Of a DNA stretch of 64,000 nucleotides, positions 17,601 through 24,826 are shown piece after piece. This DNA comes from Chryseolinea sp. H1M3-3. Its GTDB lineage: Bacteria; Bacteroidota; Bacteroidia; Cytophagales; Cyclobacteriaceae. The DNA lies in the NCBI RefSeq assembly GCF_029360725.1, contig NZ_JARKMY010000001.1, positions 1 to 64,000 on the forward strand, read 5' to 3'. Each line of letters opens with the position of its first letter. The stretch's first letter is position 1. Under the pieces are notes generated by a model. The model ran no database searches and was not told the DNA's origin. It saw nothing but the letters and a program-made list of their open reading frames with translations. Made by a program: the position numbers and the translations under genes.

Positions 17601-18194
17601 TGCCGAGGTTTGAGCAATTTTCAGCTTCATGGGCGATTGAGATTGTACAACCCATACCCCATTGTGATTCAAGTAAAATGTACCAGAGTACCCACCAAAA
17701 TTGAAAGAAAACTGGTCGGCTTCATAATCGTTGTTTAGATGAAAAAGGTCAGTCAACATGTCAATCTTCGAAGCTGACGTCCAATCCGACTGCGCAAAAA
17801 CCGGCCGCCATGTAAGAAAGGAGGGATTTGGCCCGTTGTTTAAGTTCTCATCGTATAGATTGTTTCCCCTTGAAATCCTTGTAATACTGCCTCCGGTCGC
17901 GAGATCCCACCCGAAGCCTATCCAGCCTGGAGGATGATCCGGTTTAACTAAAGAGGTATGATAAGCAAGTGAAATTGGGATGCTGAGGTCTCCGCTTTTC
18001 GCCGTGTAAACAGGTATGTTAATATTTGGAACTCCTGTAAACCCACTTACCGGTATTTCACCAAAGGTACCCAGGCTTGCAGCATTCGGAGACGGCATGG
18101 CAACCATCGGTGTCTGCGAATAGCCATATAGTGAATACAAACTGACAACCAATGCCACCGAGGCTATCCTCACGCGATACAGATTTCCTTTCAT
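14673..18194 (-). CDS. Large secreted Rhs-like YD-repeat protein without toxin tip
   Basis: A 1173-residue exported protein. A signal peptide (residues about 5-26, ending GYSQ) precedes a beta-rich region beginning PMVAMPSPNAASLGTFGEIPVSGFTG, including SIPISLAYHTS and GWIGFGWDLATGGSITR, which resembles the N-terminal sheath found in SpvB/TcdB-like and Rhs proteins. Further on there are YD-like units (YKYPLDFTA, YTYDPLVGAKSKSDF) and the end is YYEYDSFNRLKLIRDQNNDVLTLYKYNYKKQ-like, i.e. a YD repeat with no core motif and no toxin after it. It is the first gene of the minus-strand Rhs array. It may supply part of the shell or be a partner for the 2295-residue protein; a former toxin cassette could also have been lost. 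Confidence 0.8.
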   Translation of the reverse strand: MKGNLYRVRIASVALVVSLYSLYGYSQTPMVAMPSPNAASLGTFGEIPVSGFTGVPNINIPVYTAKSGDLSIPISLAYHTSLVKPDHPPGWIGFGWDLATGGSITRISRGNNLYDENLNNGPNPSFLTWRPVFAQSDWTSASKIDMLTDLFHLNNDYEADQFSFNFGGYSGTFYLNHNGVWVVQSQSPMKLKIAQTSAQSQPGFFGNAYIIARYYETFSITTEDGVEYIFGNTPINSDPTAIEFSVNATKSQSGNHQMNLIPTTWNLTKVISPSGWEIVLTYVRGTGIYQMTKFMTKTSSRYDYNYAPCSSLFPFGPPCYQVIQSSTSLLNGYNVNLIYPSYLDQITMRHATMAPTADNGRIKFNRSVSTQLYYDAIELDLYTTPGMGPGFSGSIRQKLDNITVYNLKNEIKNRFNFIYAGSPTTRLRLDKLEEIDGSGGVKRYEFYYDTQPLPTYNSGMIDHWGYYIGGTSYYNAAADIITTRNVTPANAPKMQAGILKKITYPTGGSTEFDYEPHSYSSVVTKSPFAIDNKGQNLLTGGVRISSTRNRDSDGRIVAEKIYKYITNYIGGGTLSSGILAGEPRYTELWDFGNEQYGSFYDHIVQPMSYTNGSHITYSEVTEIEVGNGYKVSKFTNSNDPNYRDKDAYYTPLLTNNSKSFLPFNSLAYTRGNLLSETTYNEAKAILSDISYQYNYQPPNQYDANNTRALFYRWFDLYRVQAAYSDFTFCPYVIKKTVKEYNQSGANPVTSVIDYTYTINNQLKEEKATGSDGIKLVNRYKYPLDFTAAESPSEISRLKELNIIAPMIEKITYQDLGATKRIVGGEYYEFKEFYTKIAKPWKIYQLNSTSLPDLSTFYFKRRNVVSTQTQHLVVDECCQLLATTPFTIPNLGTIEASLTMHLENASPYHGNFRITINGPSSEFFESFTVVGSTINDVYSIDFSKPLNLLPGSYTITLEYRPSGGYENTYYYGWCDLNVDVINGYQYNTEIEPRIILNYNSVGNTIENEKVNDYVTSYKWGYSSTEPIAQITNARDNEAAVFDFESETGTITGLPHSGVRHRDGDFAAPFTPPNSKPYKVSFWYRIGTVWYFSGLRDYTQPTTLTDGEAIDDVRIHPADAQVNTYTYDPLVGAKSKSDFNSMPTYYEYDSFNRLKLIRDQNNDVLTLYKYNYKKQ

Positions 18195-18673
18195 TGTTAA
18201 AAGATTAAGAATGGATCGAAAACAAAATTTATTGACTTACAATTTTCACAAGCATTAACACCACAACTGATCAACAAAGCATGGTTTGCACTCCGCCCAA
18301 CAAACACACAAGGTGCCATCATCATCAATGCGCAAGCTATCAAACATCGCAATGGCTATACGCGAGACACGGCTGCATACATGTATACCAAGTATGCTTG
18401 CTGGCAAATCACACAAGTCTACTAGTACACAGCCCCGTTATGGCCGCTGTTAATTTCAGAAAATGGTTGTCAAAAATTTTTAAAGGAATTCGAAAGGAAG
18501 AAGTCTAAATCTAACGCACAAAATAATAGCACATAACTTCCGCCTCATCGATGAATCTAATTTAGAAGAATGTTTTTAAGACGCAAATTGAAAGTCAATT
18601 TTTTTTTTCAAGTCTCAGTTTCATCACTCAATCACCGAAGAAAATTTGAAAAGGTAAGTGCAATTTGAAAGGG
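18195..18673. other. Intergenic region ahead of the Rhs array
   Basis: About 480 bases. It should contain the promoter for the minus-strand Rhs array. The centre (about 18290-18430) is GC-richer than its flanks, and one plus-strand frame is open from 18201 to 18425 but has no usable start codon; a second frame at 18281-18508 is histidine/cysteine-rich and not gene-like. I see no convincing gene and no recognisable element. Confidence 0.4.
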
Positions 18674-19147
18674 CTACAAGAGCCCTTCATCAGCGAATGA
18701 GAAATATGCTTCGCTGGTAATGATGATGTGATCCAAGACTTGAATGTCTAAGAGGTTACCGCCATCTTTTAATTTCTTAGTAAGCTTTATATCAGCATCA
18801 CTTGCCCGCAATGAACCTGATGGGTGATTATGTACCAAGATAATTCCACTTGCAGCGGCTTTGAGCGCACATCCGAATATTAACTTTGGATCAGCAACAG
18901 TGCCAGCAATTCCTCCTTGAGAAACGGTGAAGATTCCAATAACTTTGTTGTAACGGTTAAGGAGCATCATCTTGAATTCTTCCTGAAGTTCAATAACGTC
19001 ATCATTCCAATATTGCCGAAAAATATTTTCAGCATCTCTTGACGATGAAATCTTTGGACGTAACGAAGATTTAACTTTGGACTTGTACGAGAGCTGAATC
19101 TCGGATACTTCGAATAATGTTTTTTCATTTGTGCTTTCCATAATCAT
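18674..19147 (-). CDS. RadC-like JAMM/MPN domain protein
   Basis: A 157-residue protein made almost entirely of a RadC/JAB domain. The metal-binding JAMM signature is complete: LVHNHPSGSLRASDAD (H-x-H-P-S-G...S-x-x-D) near residues 113-128, with the upstream FKMMLLNRYNKVIGIFTVSQGG strand pair and the downstream IQVLDHIIITSEAYFSFADEG end. It lacks the N-terminal helix-hairpin-helix part of chromosomal RadC. Such short forms are common on mobile elements in Bacteroidota. The start could be at 19147 or two codons in, at 19141. Neighbouring genes are decayed island relics, which supports a mobile origin. The biochemical role of RadC family proteins remains uncertain. Confidence 0.85.
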   Translation of the reverse strand: MIMESTNEKTLFEVSEIQLSYKSKVKSSLRPKISSSRDAENIFRQYWNDDVIELQEEFKMMLLNRYNKVIGIFTVSQGGIAGTVADPKLIFGCALKAAASGIILVHNHPSGSLRASDADIKLTKKLKDGGNLLDIQVLDHIIITSEAYFSFADEGLL

Positions 19148-19357
19148 AAGAATTAAATTATGGTGTACCTCAAACGAAGGGTGGAAGGGTTGTCAAAAGG
19201 AAACGAAATAAATTTGAAAAAACACAAAGCCGAAGGCTCATTGAATTTTATGCCGTAGTCTTTTGACAAGACTCAGCATTTGCCACCCGGAGTAGGTTAG
19301 CGCCAGAATTTAAGTCTGATGTGGAAAGCCATGAGTCCAAGTTCGGAAGTCAAGATA

Positions 19358-20008
19358 TTAGCTGGCTTGCTTAGTCAATTCGTCTGAAGCTTCTCGATCG
19401 AAGTGAACACCTTTTAAATCTAATTCTTCCATTATGGAGTTCTTAAATTCTAGCTTATCGATCAAGTGTTTATGACGGCTATCAAAAATTTTAAAGAGAT
19501 CGTCCCATGTCAAAGCATAAATTTCGTAGTTCCGTACAGCTTCGACAAGAAATCGCTTTCCCTTTGCTTTATGAGACTCGTACTTATCACGGATAAAAGA
19601 ATCAACTTCTTTACCGAGAAGAATGAATTTCCATTTTCTTAATTGGCTATTGAACCCAGGCTCCTCAATAATGAACCTCAAATAGTCCTCCACTTGATTA
19701 TACTGTTTTTTACCAATAACAACCGAAGGACGCTTTAATTCTACAATTACATTTTCCTCTATTGTGTATTCATTATCAGTTGGGTCCGGTTCGCTAGACT
19801 GTCGACAAATAAAAATATCTGGACGTTTGAGCTTATTCTTGCTTTCGAGCTTCTTCGGGATCTTCTCACCTTTTTCTAAGAAATAGAGGTAGTTCTGTAA
19901 TAGAATTTCGAAATTTTGATCAGCGGACACTAAGTGATACTGCTCTCCGAATAACCAATAATTATTCTCAACGACCTTCTGTATATGATCGCGCTCATTT
20001 GTAATGTT
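19358..20008 (-). pseudogene. C-terminal remnant of an ATPase-type protein with PD-(D/E)xK-like domain
   Basis: A GTG at 19930 would give 190 residues, but the frame stays open to a stop at 20009-20011 and the extra stretch (NERDHIQKVVENNYWLFGEQYHL) is protein-like and continuous with the rest. There is no start codon for it, so the gene has lost its 5' part. The remainder has RPDIFICRQ and VIVELKRPSVVIGKKQ, an Asp...Glu-x-Lys arrangement of the PD-(D/E)xK nuclease fold, then FILLGKEVDSFIRDKY and YEIYALTWDDLF. I associate this tail with large GHKL-ATPase or restriction-like proteins of Bacteroidota; that family link is from memory. Probably non-functional, or a small protein from the internal GTG. 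Confidence 0.6.
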
Positions 20009-20035
20009 TTAATGAGTGTAAACTCATTTACAAAT
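19997..20035. repeat. Nested inverted repeat between two 5'-truncated genes
   Basis: Outer arms ATTTGTAA (19997-20004) and TTACAAAT (20028-20035) enclose inner arms AATGAGT (20011-20017) and ACTCATT (20022-20028). The element overlaps the point where the minus-strand remnant loses its reading frame and lies 63 bases before the open frame of the plus-strand remnant. It may be a recombination scar, an excised-element end or an operator. Confidence 0.5.
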
Positions 20036-20097
20036 CAGCCTTACTGTGACTTGCCAATTTGTTTCGCGGGATTTATGATTAGACAATTCCCAAATAG

Positions 20098-20451
20098 TGG
20101 AGAATTTATGACCCTATGACTGTTGAAAACAAGTTTGACCTGACAGCAACCACACGAGTTGCAATTCCAATCATTATAGACCTACATGAAAGGAAAGTAA
20201 TTTGGACAGATCTCTCCCTTAAAGGGAATCCATCAACAAATAACAATGTTCATAATAATCTGTCTTTAACAACAATTATTAATAAATCAATGACAACTTT
20301 GATAAAACCAAATCTTTATGACTTATTAAATTTGCACCTCCAAGCCAGGGGGCAAAAAACACTTGACATGAACGAAGCAAACGTTATCTTTGCTGTTAAC
20401 GATGGTATTAAACCTACCGATATTGATATTTTAGTATCGGAATATTTATAA
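20098..20451 (+). pseudogene. C-terminal remnant of a larger protein (TerD-associated type?), possibly expressed from 20116
   Basis: An ATG at 20116 gives 111 residues, but the frame is open from 20098 and the upstream residues (IYDPMTVENKFDL) read as part of the same protein. The remainder has AIPIIIDLHERKVIWTDLSLKG, NNVHNNL, LIKPNLYDLLNLHLQARG and a final VNDGIKPTDIDILVSEYL. This pattern reminds me of the C-terminal region of long TerD-family stress proteins, with low certainty. The protein has no signal peptide. With the minus-strand remnant starting about 90 bases away in the opposite direction, the pair looks like the two ends left by a deletion. Confidence 0.5.
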
Positions 20452-20567
20452 AAATCTTGAGGGCTATTCAGTTGCTTCCTTCTAACCTGAAACTAGCGAT
20501 TGAACTTTCCCTCTTTTTTATTTTAAGCCATGTCTCAGTAATATAGGATTCGACCATCAAAATCTTA

Positions 20568-20748
20568 TTAGATTACCTTTCTATACTTACTCTTCAAAAC
20601 CTTCATATCCTCACTCACTTTGTTGTCCACAATCTTTGCATAATGCTGCGTAGTTTTAAGGCTTTTATAGCCAACATTTTACTCACAGTTTCAATAGGCA
20701 CTCCGTTGGTCAATGTCACTGTATCAGCAAAGTATGCCGCGCACATCT
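20568..20748 (-). pseudogene. Tyrosine recombinase (phage-type integrase) C-terminal relic
   Basis: Reading the minus strand in three frames recovers a classic integrase C-terminus: CARHT (catalytic Arg-His of box II), FADTVTLTNGVPIETVSKML, then GYKSLKTTQHYAKIVDNK with the catalytic Tyr, then VSEDMKVLKSKYRK and a stop at 20568-20570. Two single-base losses break the frame, one in the TTT after CARHT (about 20735) and one at the G of ML-G (about 20675). The upstream catalytic domain is absent: the sequence runs directly into the four-helix-bundle gene. It is a dead fragment of an integrase of the kind that uses tRNA genes; tRNA-Arg lies about 550 bases away. Confidence 0.85.
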
Positions 20749-21057
20749 TAGAAGCTCCTCGCCCTGATTGTAATAATCTTTGAAGATATTCTCCTCTACC
20801 ATACCTTCGTCTTTCAACACATCCAAAATGGCGATGCATTCAAAAATGGAACTTCGCGCAATGACGTAGAAATTTCTGCGATCTGGTTTACTGAACCGAC
20901 CAGACCCTTCAGCCAAATTAAGAACAACACTAAACGCCGCTCTCCTAAGTTGATCGTTGGTGGTACTGTCTAGTCTCGTGGCTTTAATAAATGCCCGAAT
21001 ACTTGCATTAAAGATTTTGGCTTTCTTGTAGACGGTGAGTTTTTCGAAATCGAACAT
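20716..21057 (-). CDS. Four-helix bundle (S23-type) protein with a replaced C-terminus
   Basis: Residues 1 to about 100 match the S23/four-helix-bundle family: MFDFEKLTVYKKAK, a central TTNDQLRRAAFSVVLNLAEGSGRFS motif, RRNFYVIARSSIFECIAILD, and a last helix. Family members are about 115-120 residues and end in a leucine/lysine helix. Here the last helix stops at YYNQGEELL and the frame continues into integrase codons (RCARHT...) before a stop, so the native end has been replaced by recombination. Structure suggests a small cytoplasmic oligomer of unknown function; in many bacteria it is found in 23S rRNA intervening sequences or next to RNA genes. It may still fold, since only the end is lost. 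Confidence 0.8.
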   Translation of the reverse strand: MFDFEKLTVYKKAKIFNASIRAFIKATRLDSTTNDQLRRAAFSVVLNLAEGSGRFSKPDRRNFYVIARSSIFECIAILDVLKDEGMVEENIFKDYYNQGEELLRCARHTLLIQ

Positions 21058-21143
21058 AACGGGTGAATTTAAATGAATAAAATTACAACGGATTTCAAGT
21101 GGCAGGGTGAGGGAAAAGACCCGCTACACCTTATTCGCTCTCG

Positions 21144-21240
21144 CTCTCACATTCACGCTGTCTGTAGTGTGAGGGTGAGGGCGAGAGTAGAGTAAGCGTG
21201 AGCCGGGGGTGAGAGTGAGTGTGAGAGCGAGGGAAAAACA
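21144..21240. repeat. Low-complexity GTGAG/GAGAG tract
   Basis: The plus strand changes from CTCTCGCTCTCAC-type pyrimidine-rich sequence to GTGAGGGTGAGGGCGAGAG-type purine-rich sequence, giving imperfect inverted symmetry and strong strand asymmetry. It abuts the perfect hairpin at 21234-21284 that follows the tRNA. It looks like degenerate expansion of the same hairpin units. Confidence 0.55.
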
Positions 21241-21284
21241 GAGTGAGTGTGGTCGCTCTCGCTCTCCACACTCACTCTGTTTTT
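21234..21284 (-). terminator. 19-bp perfect hairpin following tRNA-Arg
   Basis: Arms at 21234-21252 and 21266-21284 are perfectly complementary over 19 bases, with a 13-base loop. On the minus strand the stem begins about 3 bases after the tRNA 3' end and its second arm ends in five T residues, as expected of an intrinsic terminator for the tRNA transcript. The arm length is unusual for a simple terminator. Confidence 0.7.
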
Positions 21285-21286
21285 AG

Positions 21287-21358
21287 TAGCCCCGGCAGGA
21301 ATCGAACCTGCATCTTCAGAATCGGAATCTGAAATACTATCCATTGTACTACGGAGCC
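21287..21358 (-). tRNA. tRNA-Arg (anticodon CCG)
   Basis: The minus strand folds as a complete cloverleaf: acceptor GGCTCCG pairing with CGGGGCT, D-stem GTAC/GTAT, anticodon stem TCAGA/TCTGA with loop TTCCGAT, and T-arm GCAGG-TTCGATT-CCTGC, discriminator A. The anticodon CCG reads CGG (arginine). The CCA end is not encoded. An integrase relic about 550 bases away suggests that this tRNA was once an integration site. Confidence 0.95.
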
Positions 21359-21695
21359 TTCTGAGTGTTTAAGTGTTTACGTGTTCAAGTGTTGATGTGG
21401 GTGTGAGCCTGGTGGCTGTTTCGGGTGCAAAAATAGGGAAAGGTTGGAGGGTAAAAAATCTGGCGAGGTACTTCGGCTAAAATATCGTACAAAACAGGAT
21501 TGTACCCAGGTTTCTAAAGTCTGCTGGGCTCAGACAGAAACAACACAGTTGACCGTCGCTGGCCGCTAAGAGTTTTTTGCCGGGCTGATCCAAAACTGGC
21601 GGAAGAAAAAAGTTTGCTCATTCTCTGTAACCCGGCACTCTTTCGAGCGTATATTCATTAGTTATAATTTTGTATATAATCGTAAATGGTATAAA
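21359..21695. other. Intergenic region between tRNA-Arg and padR-like gene
   Basis: About 340 bases without a gene. It separates the minus-strand tRNA from the plus-strand regulator gene and should hold the promoters of both. A Bacteroidota-type -7 box lies at 21665-21672. Confidence 0.5.
21665..21672 (+). promoter_or_regulatory. Candidate Bacteroidota -7 element TAATTTTG
   Basis: TAATTTTG fits the TAnnTTTG consensus and lies 23 bases before the PadR start codon. I see no good TTG at the -33 position, so support is partial. Confidence 0.35.
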
Positions 21696-22022
21696 ATGAG
21701 CAGGGTCATCGGCGAATTGGAAGAACTCATATTACTGGCAGTCTGCATTTTAGACGGCGATGGCTACGGCATTTCTGTGAAAAATGAAGTCGAGCGACAT
21801 ACCGGACGCACCATTTTATTAGGTGCCATACACATTACGCTCTATCGTCTTCAAGACAAAGGGTTGCTTGAATCACAGCTCGGTGGCAGCACGGAAAAGC
21901 GAGGCGACCGCCGGAAGCGGCTCTTCAGGATCACTCCAAAAGGAATGGAACAATTGCGGGCTTCGCAGGAAGTCCGGCAAAAAATGTGGAGCCTCATCCC
22001 TCAACTCAAGCCTGGTTTATGA
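21696..22022 (+). CDS. PadR-family transcriptional regulator
   Basis: A 108-residue winged-helix protein. The family pattern is clear: GELEELILLAVCILDGDGYGISVKNEVERHTGRTILLGAIHITLYRL with the PadR YG(I) turn and recognition helix, then DKGLLESQLGG and RRKRLFRITPKGMEQL for the wing. It lacks a long C-terminal dimerisation helix beyond residue 100, typical of the short PadR subfamily. Its stop overlaps the start of the permease gene (ATGA), so the two are translationally coupled. In Cytophagales this PadR-permease pair is common and the regulator is presumed to repress the operon in response to a ligand or envelope stress; the ligand is not known from the sequence. Confidence 0.92.
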   Translation: MSRVIGELEELILLAVCILDGDGYGISVKNEVERHTGRTILLGAIHITLYRLQDKGLLESQLGGSTEKRGDRRKRLFRITPKGMEQLRASQEVRQKMWSLIPQLKPGL

Positions 22023-24751
22023 GCAACGTCCGAAAATCGTTAGCGCGAAGGATGGCCGTAACACTTATTGAACGACGGGTGGGACGCGCATACGTCGAGG
22101 AATTCCTGGGAGACCTCGACGAAATGTATGAAGATCGCCGCTCGGCAAAGGGAAAATTTGTAGCCGAAGCAATGTACTGGGTCGATGCAGTCCACCTGAT
22201 CGTTGGCTTCTCCTCCACAGCTAAAAAACAACACCACACTATGTTTATGGGCAACATGATTAAGATCGCGTGGCGAAGCGCCGTGCGACAAAAGCAATTC
22301 ACGATCCTCAACCTGCTCGGCCTGACACTGGGTATCGCCACTTCCCTGGCCATCGGATTATATGTGTACGACGAGAGCACCTACGATACATTTCATGCGA
22401 ATGGAGATCGGATCTACCGCATCAACCAACCCATGATCTGGAACAATTGGAACGAACAGTTTTCATGCACAGGCCCGGGCGTTGCCGAAGCTATCAAAGC
22501 GGATATACCGGACTTCGAGGAGCTGACGAGAATTATGTTTATAGGCGAACAGCTGATGCGCGTAAACAATAACGAGGAGGCTACACACTTTACAGAATCG
22601 AAATACTTTGTGGCGGAGGACAATTTTTTCAAGGTGTTTTCTTTTCCCTTCGTGAAGGGCGATCCAGCCACTGCATTAAAGGAGGCCAACAGCATGGTGA
22701 TCACGGCCTCGACAGCCAAACGCTATTTTGGAGATGCAGACCCAATGGGAAAGTTAATTGAAACGAAATCTGCCGCCGGAACTTACACGCCATTCACTGT
22801 CACCGGAGTGCTTGCCGATGTTCCTGCCAAATCACACTTGCAATTCGACATGCTCGGTTCACTCCCTTCCGTACCGGAATTTAAAGAGAGCAGGTCAACG
22901 TGGATCTTTACCGTTTTCGCCACGTATGGAATGGTCAATGAGGGAACCGATATCACGGCGTTGACGAAAAAACTCCAGGCCGTTCCTCCCAAGTGGGCAG
23001 CACAAACTACCAAGGGAGTGTTCAATCAAACCTTCGAACAATTCACCAAGGGGCAACCCTGGACACTTTATCTCCAACCGTTACAAGATATCTATTTGGC
23101 AAAGTCGCCGGATTTCAACCGATTTGGTCCTTCGGGAAATCCATCTTTTGTAATGATCTTCGGAGCTATCGGCGCACTCGTCCTCGCGCTGTCGTCCATC
23201 AATTTTATGAACCTCTCCACAGCACGATCGAGCAACAGGGCAAAAGAAGTTGGCGTGAGAAAAGTGCTGGGTTCGGGGAAGAACACACTTGTCCGGCAGT
23301 TTATTGTCGAGTCAGTCTTGTTTGTATCCGTAAGCACTGTGGCCGCACTCTTACTTGTTCAGGTTTCCCTGAATACTTTTAATACCGTCGCCGAAAAACA
23401 AATCCTGCTTCTGCCACATTTGACCAACCCATACTTCTTCGGAATTTTGGCAGTTTTTATCCTTATCGTTGGACTATCCGCAGGAAGCTATCCCGCATTC
23501 TATCTCTCGGCGTTCAAGCCCGCGGAAACGTTGAAAGGAAAACTGCGTGCTGGATTCAAAGGCACTGGCATTCGCAACGGTCTGGTGGTGCTACAGTTCA
23601 CGGTCTCCATCGCGCTGATCATTTGCACCTTCTTTGTTCAAAAACAATTATCATTTGCGAGTTCAGTAGACGTCGGCATCAGCAAAGACCATGTACTGCA
23701 AGTTCACAACATACACCAACTCGGAAAAGGCGCCGATGTATTGAAAGCCAAACTTCAAAACAATAGCGTCTTTAGTATCGTGGCTAAATCAGGCGCGCTG
23801 CCTCCCAACGTCTGGGCGGGTGATCGTTATCGCGCAGATGGACCCGATCAAGCAGTCGTAGATCTCAACTACATGCGCTGTGATGAGCATTATCTTCCCT
23901 TACTTCAAACGGAATTTATTATCGGTCGGAATTTTGACGCCGGGAATGCCGCCGATAAATATCATGTCATCATCAATGAAGAAGCCGCGAAGGTTCTCGG
24001 CTACGGATCGAAGGAAACCTGGAAGGACGACTCACCTATTGGAAAGCATGTAGTACAATCATTCGGATCGGAAGAAAAACTTAAGATCATCGGCGTTGTC
24101 AAAAATTTTAACTTCAACAGTGTCAAGCAACGCATCGGACCGTTGCTTATCATGCACAATGAAAATGACAAACATTGGAGTTATACGGCGGGCTTCCCGT
24201 CGTATTTATCAATGCGACTCAATTCAGCTTCCATCCAAAACGGGGAAGAACTCCAGCGAATCATCGACGGTGTAAAAGGAGAAGTTACCAAGATTGATCC
24301 CGCCGTTACATTCCAATACAGCTTCATGGATGAGGAGTTCGATAATACGTTTCGCGACGAAAGGAAGATGAGTGTTATCCTGAATCTGTTTACCATATTA
24401 GCAATCGTCATCGCCTGCCTCGGGCTGTTCGGATTGGCTGCATTTTCTGCCGACCAGCGCAAAAAAGAGCTCGGCATCCGGAAGCTGCATGGCGCCAGTA
24501 TTTCTCAGTTGGTTTTATTGTTCTCCTCAGAATTCACAAAGCTTGTTGCGCTGAGTATTGTATTGGCGTCACCCATAGCCTACCTGATGACAGACTACTG
24601 GCTGAGCAACTTTGCATACAGAACGCCGATCGACATTTGGGTATTCATTGCTGCCGGAACAACGGCCATGTCGATCGCAATCATCACAGTCGGGTTTCAG
24701 TCCTTTTCAGCCGCGAATACAAATCCCGTGGAGGTGCTACGGAGTGAGTAA
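22019..24751 (+). CDS. MacB/FtsX-type ABC transporter permease with permease-prefix domain
   Basis: The frame opens at 21986, but the ATG at 22019, overlapping the PadR stop, is the better start and begins MSNVRKSLARRMAV. About residues 1-80 are the soluble permease-prefix domain (VTLIERRVGRAYVEEFLGDLDEMYEDR). A transmembrane segment (FTILNLLGLTLGIATSLAIGLYV) is followed by a MacB periplasmic core (about 125-370), three membrane helices of an FtsX domain (about 390-520, with AKEVGVRKVLGS), a second periplasmic core, and a second FtsX domain (RKKELGIRKLHGAS near residue 810). Such proteins work in efflux or lipoprotein-type mechanotransmission with a separate ATPase, which is not in this window. 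Inner-membrane location. Confidence 0.92.
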   Translation: MSNVRKSLARRMAVTLIERRVGRAYVEEFLGDLDEMYEDRRSAKGKFVAEAMYWVDAVHLIVGFSSTAKKQHHTMFMGNMIKIAWRSAVRQKQFTILNLLGLTLGIATSLAIGLYVYDESTYDTFHANGDRIYRINQPMIWNNWNEQFSCTGPGVAEAIKADIPDFEELTRIMFIGEQLMRVNNNEEATHFTESKYFVAEDNFFKVFSFPFVKGDPATALKEANSMVITASTAKRYFGDADPMGKLIETKSAAGTYTPFTVTGVLADVPAKSHLQFDMLGSLPSVPEFKESRSTWIFTVFATYGMVNEGTDITALTKKLQAVPPKWAAQTTKGVFNQTFEQFTKGQPWTLYLQPLQDIYLAKSPDFNRFGPSGNPSFVMIFGAIGALVLALSSINFMNLSTARSSNRAKEVGVRKVLGSGKNTLVRQFIVESVLFVSVSTVAALLLVQVSLNTFNTVAEKQILLLPHLTNPYFFGILAVFILIVGLSAGSYPAFYLSAFKPAETLKGKLRAGFKGTGIRNGLVVLQFTVSIALIICTFFVQKQLSFASSVDVGISKDHVLQVHNIHQLGKGADVLKAKLQNNSVFSIVAKSGALPPNVWAGDRYRADGPDQAVVDLNYMRCDEHYLPLLQTEFIIGRNFDAGNAADKYHVIINEEAAKVLGYGSKETWKDDSPIGKHVVQSFGSEEKLKIIGVVKNFNFNSVKQRIGPLLIMHNENDKHWSYTAGFPSYLSMRLNSASIQNGEELQRIIDGVKGEVTKIDPAVTFQYSFMDEEFDNTFRDERKMSVILNLFTILAIVIACLGLFGLAAFSADQRKKELGIRKLHGASISQLVLLFSSEFTKLVALSIVLASPIAYLMTDYWLSNFAYRTPIDIWVFIAAGTTAMSIAIITVGFQSFSAANTNPVEVLRSE

Positions 24752-24826
24752 AGTGGTTAAGCATGTTTCAAAGTACAGGTTTATGTACTTAAGACAAATC
24801 GGGTTGCTATCGAAACAGCCTTCACG

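Noticed and set aside
18281-18508. 75-residue plus-strand frame
   Set aside because: Composition is histidine/cysteine-rich and unlike its neighbours; another frame is also open over the same stretch, so the evidence is weak.
22006-22380. Minus-strand frames inside the ABC permease gene
   Set aside because: They lie antisense to a strong, full-length permease gene and have no independent support.
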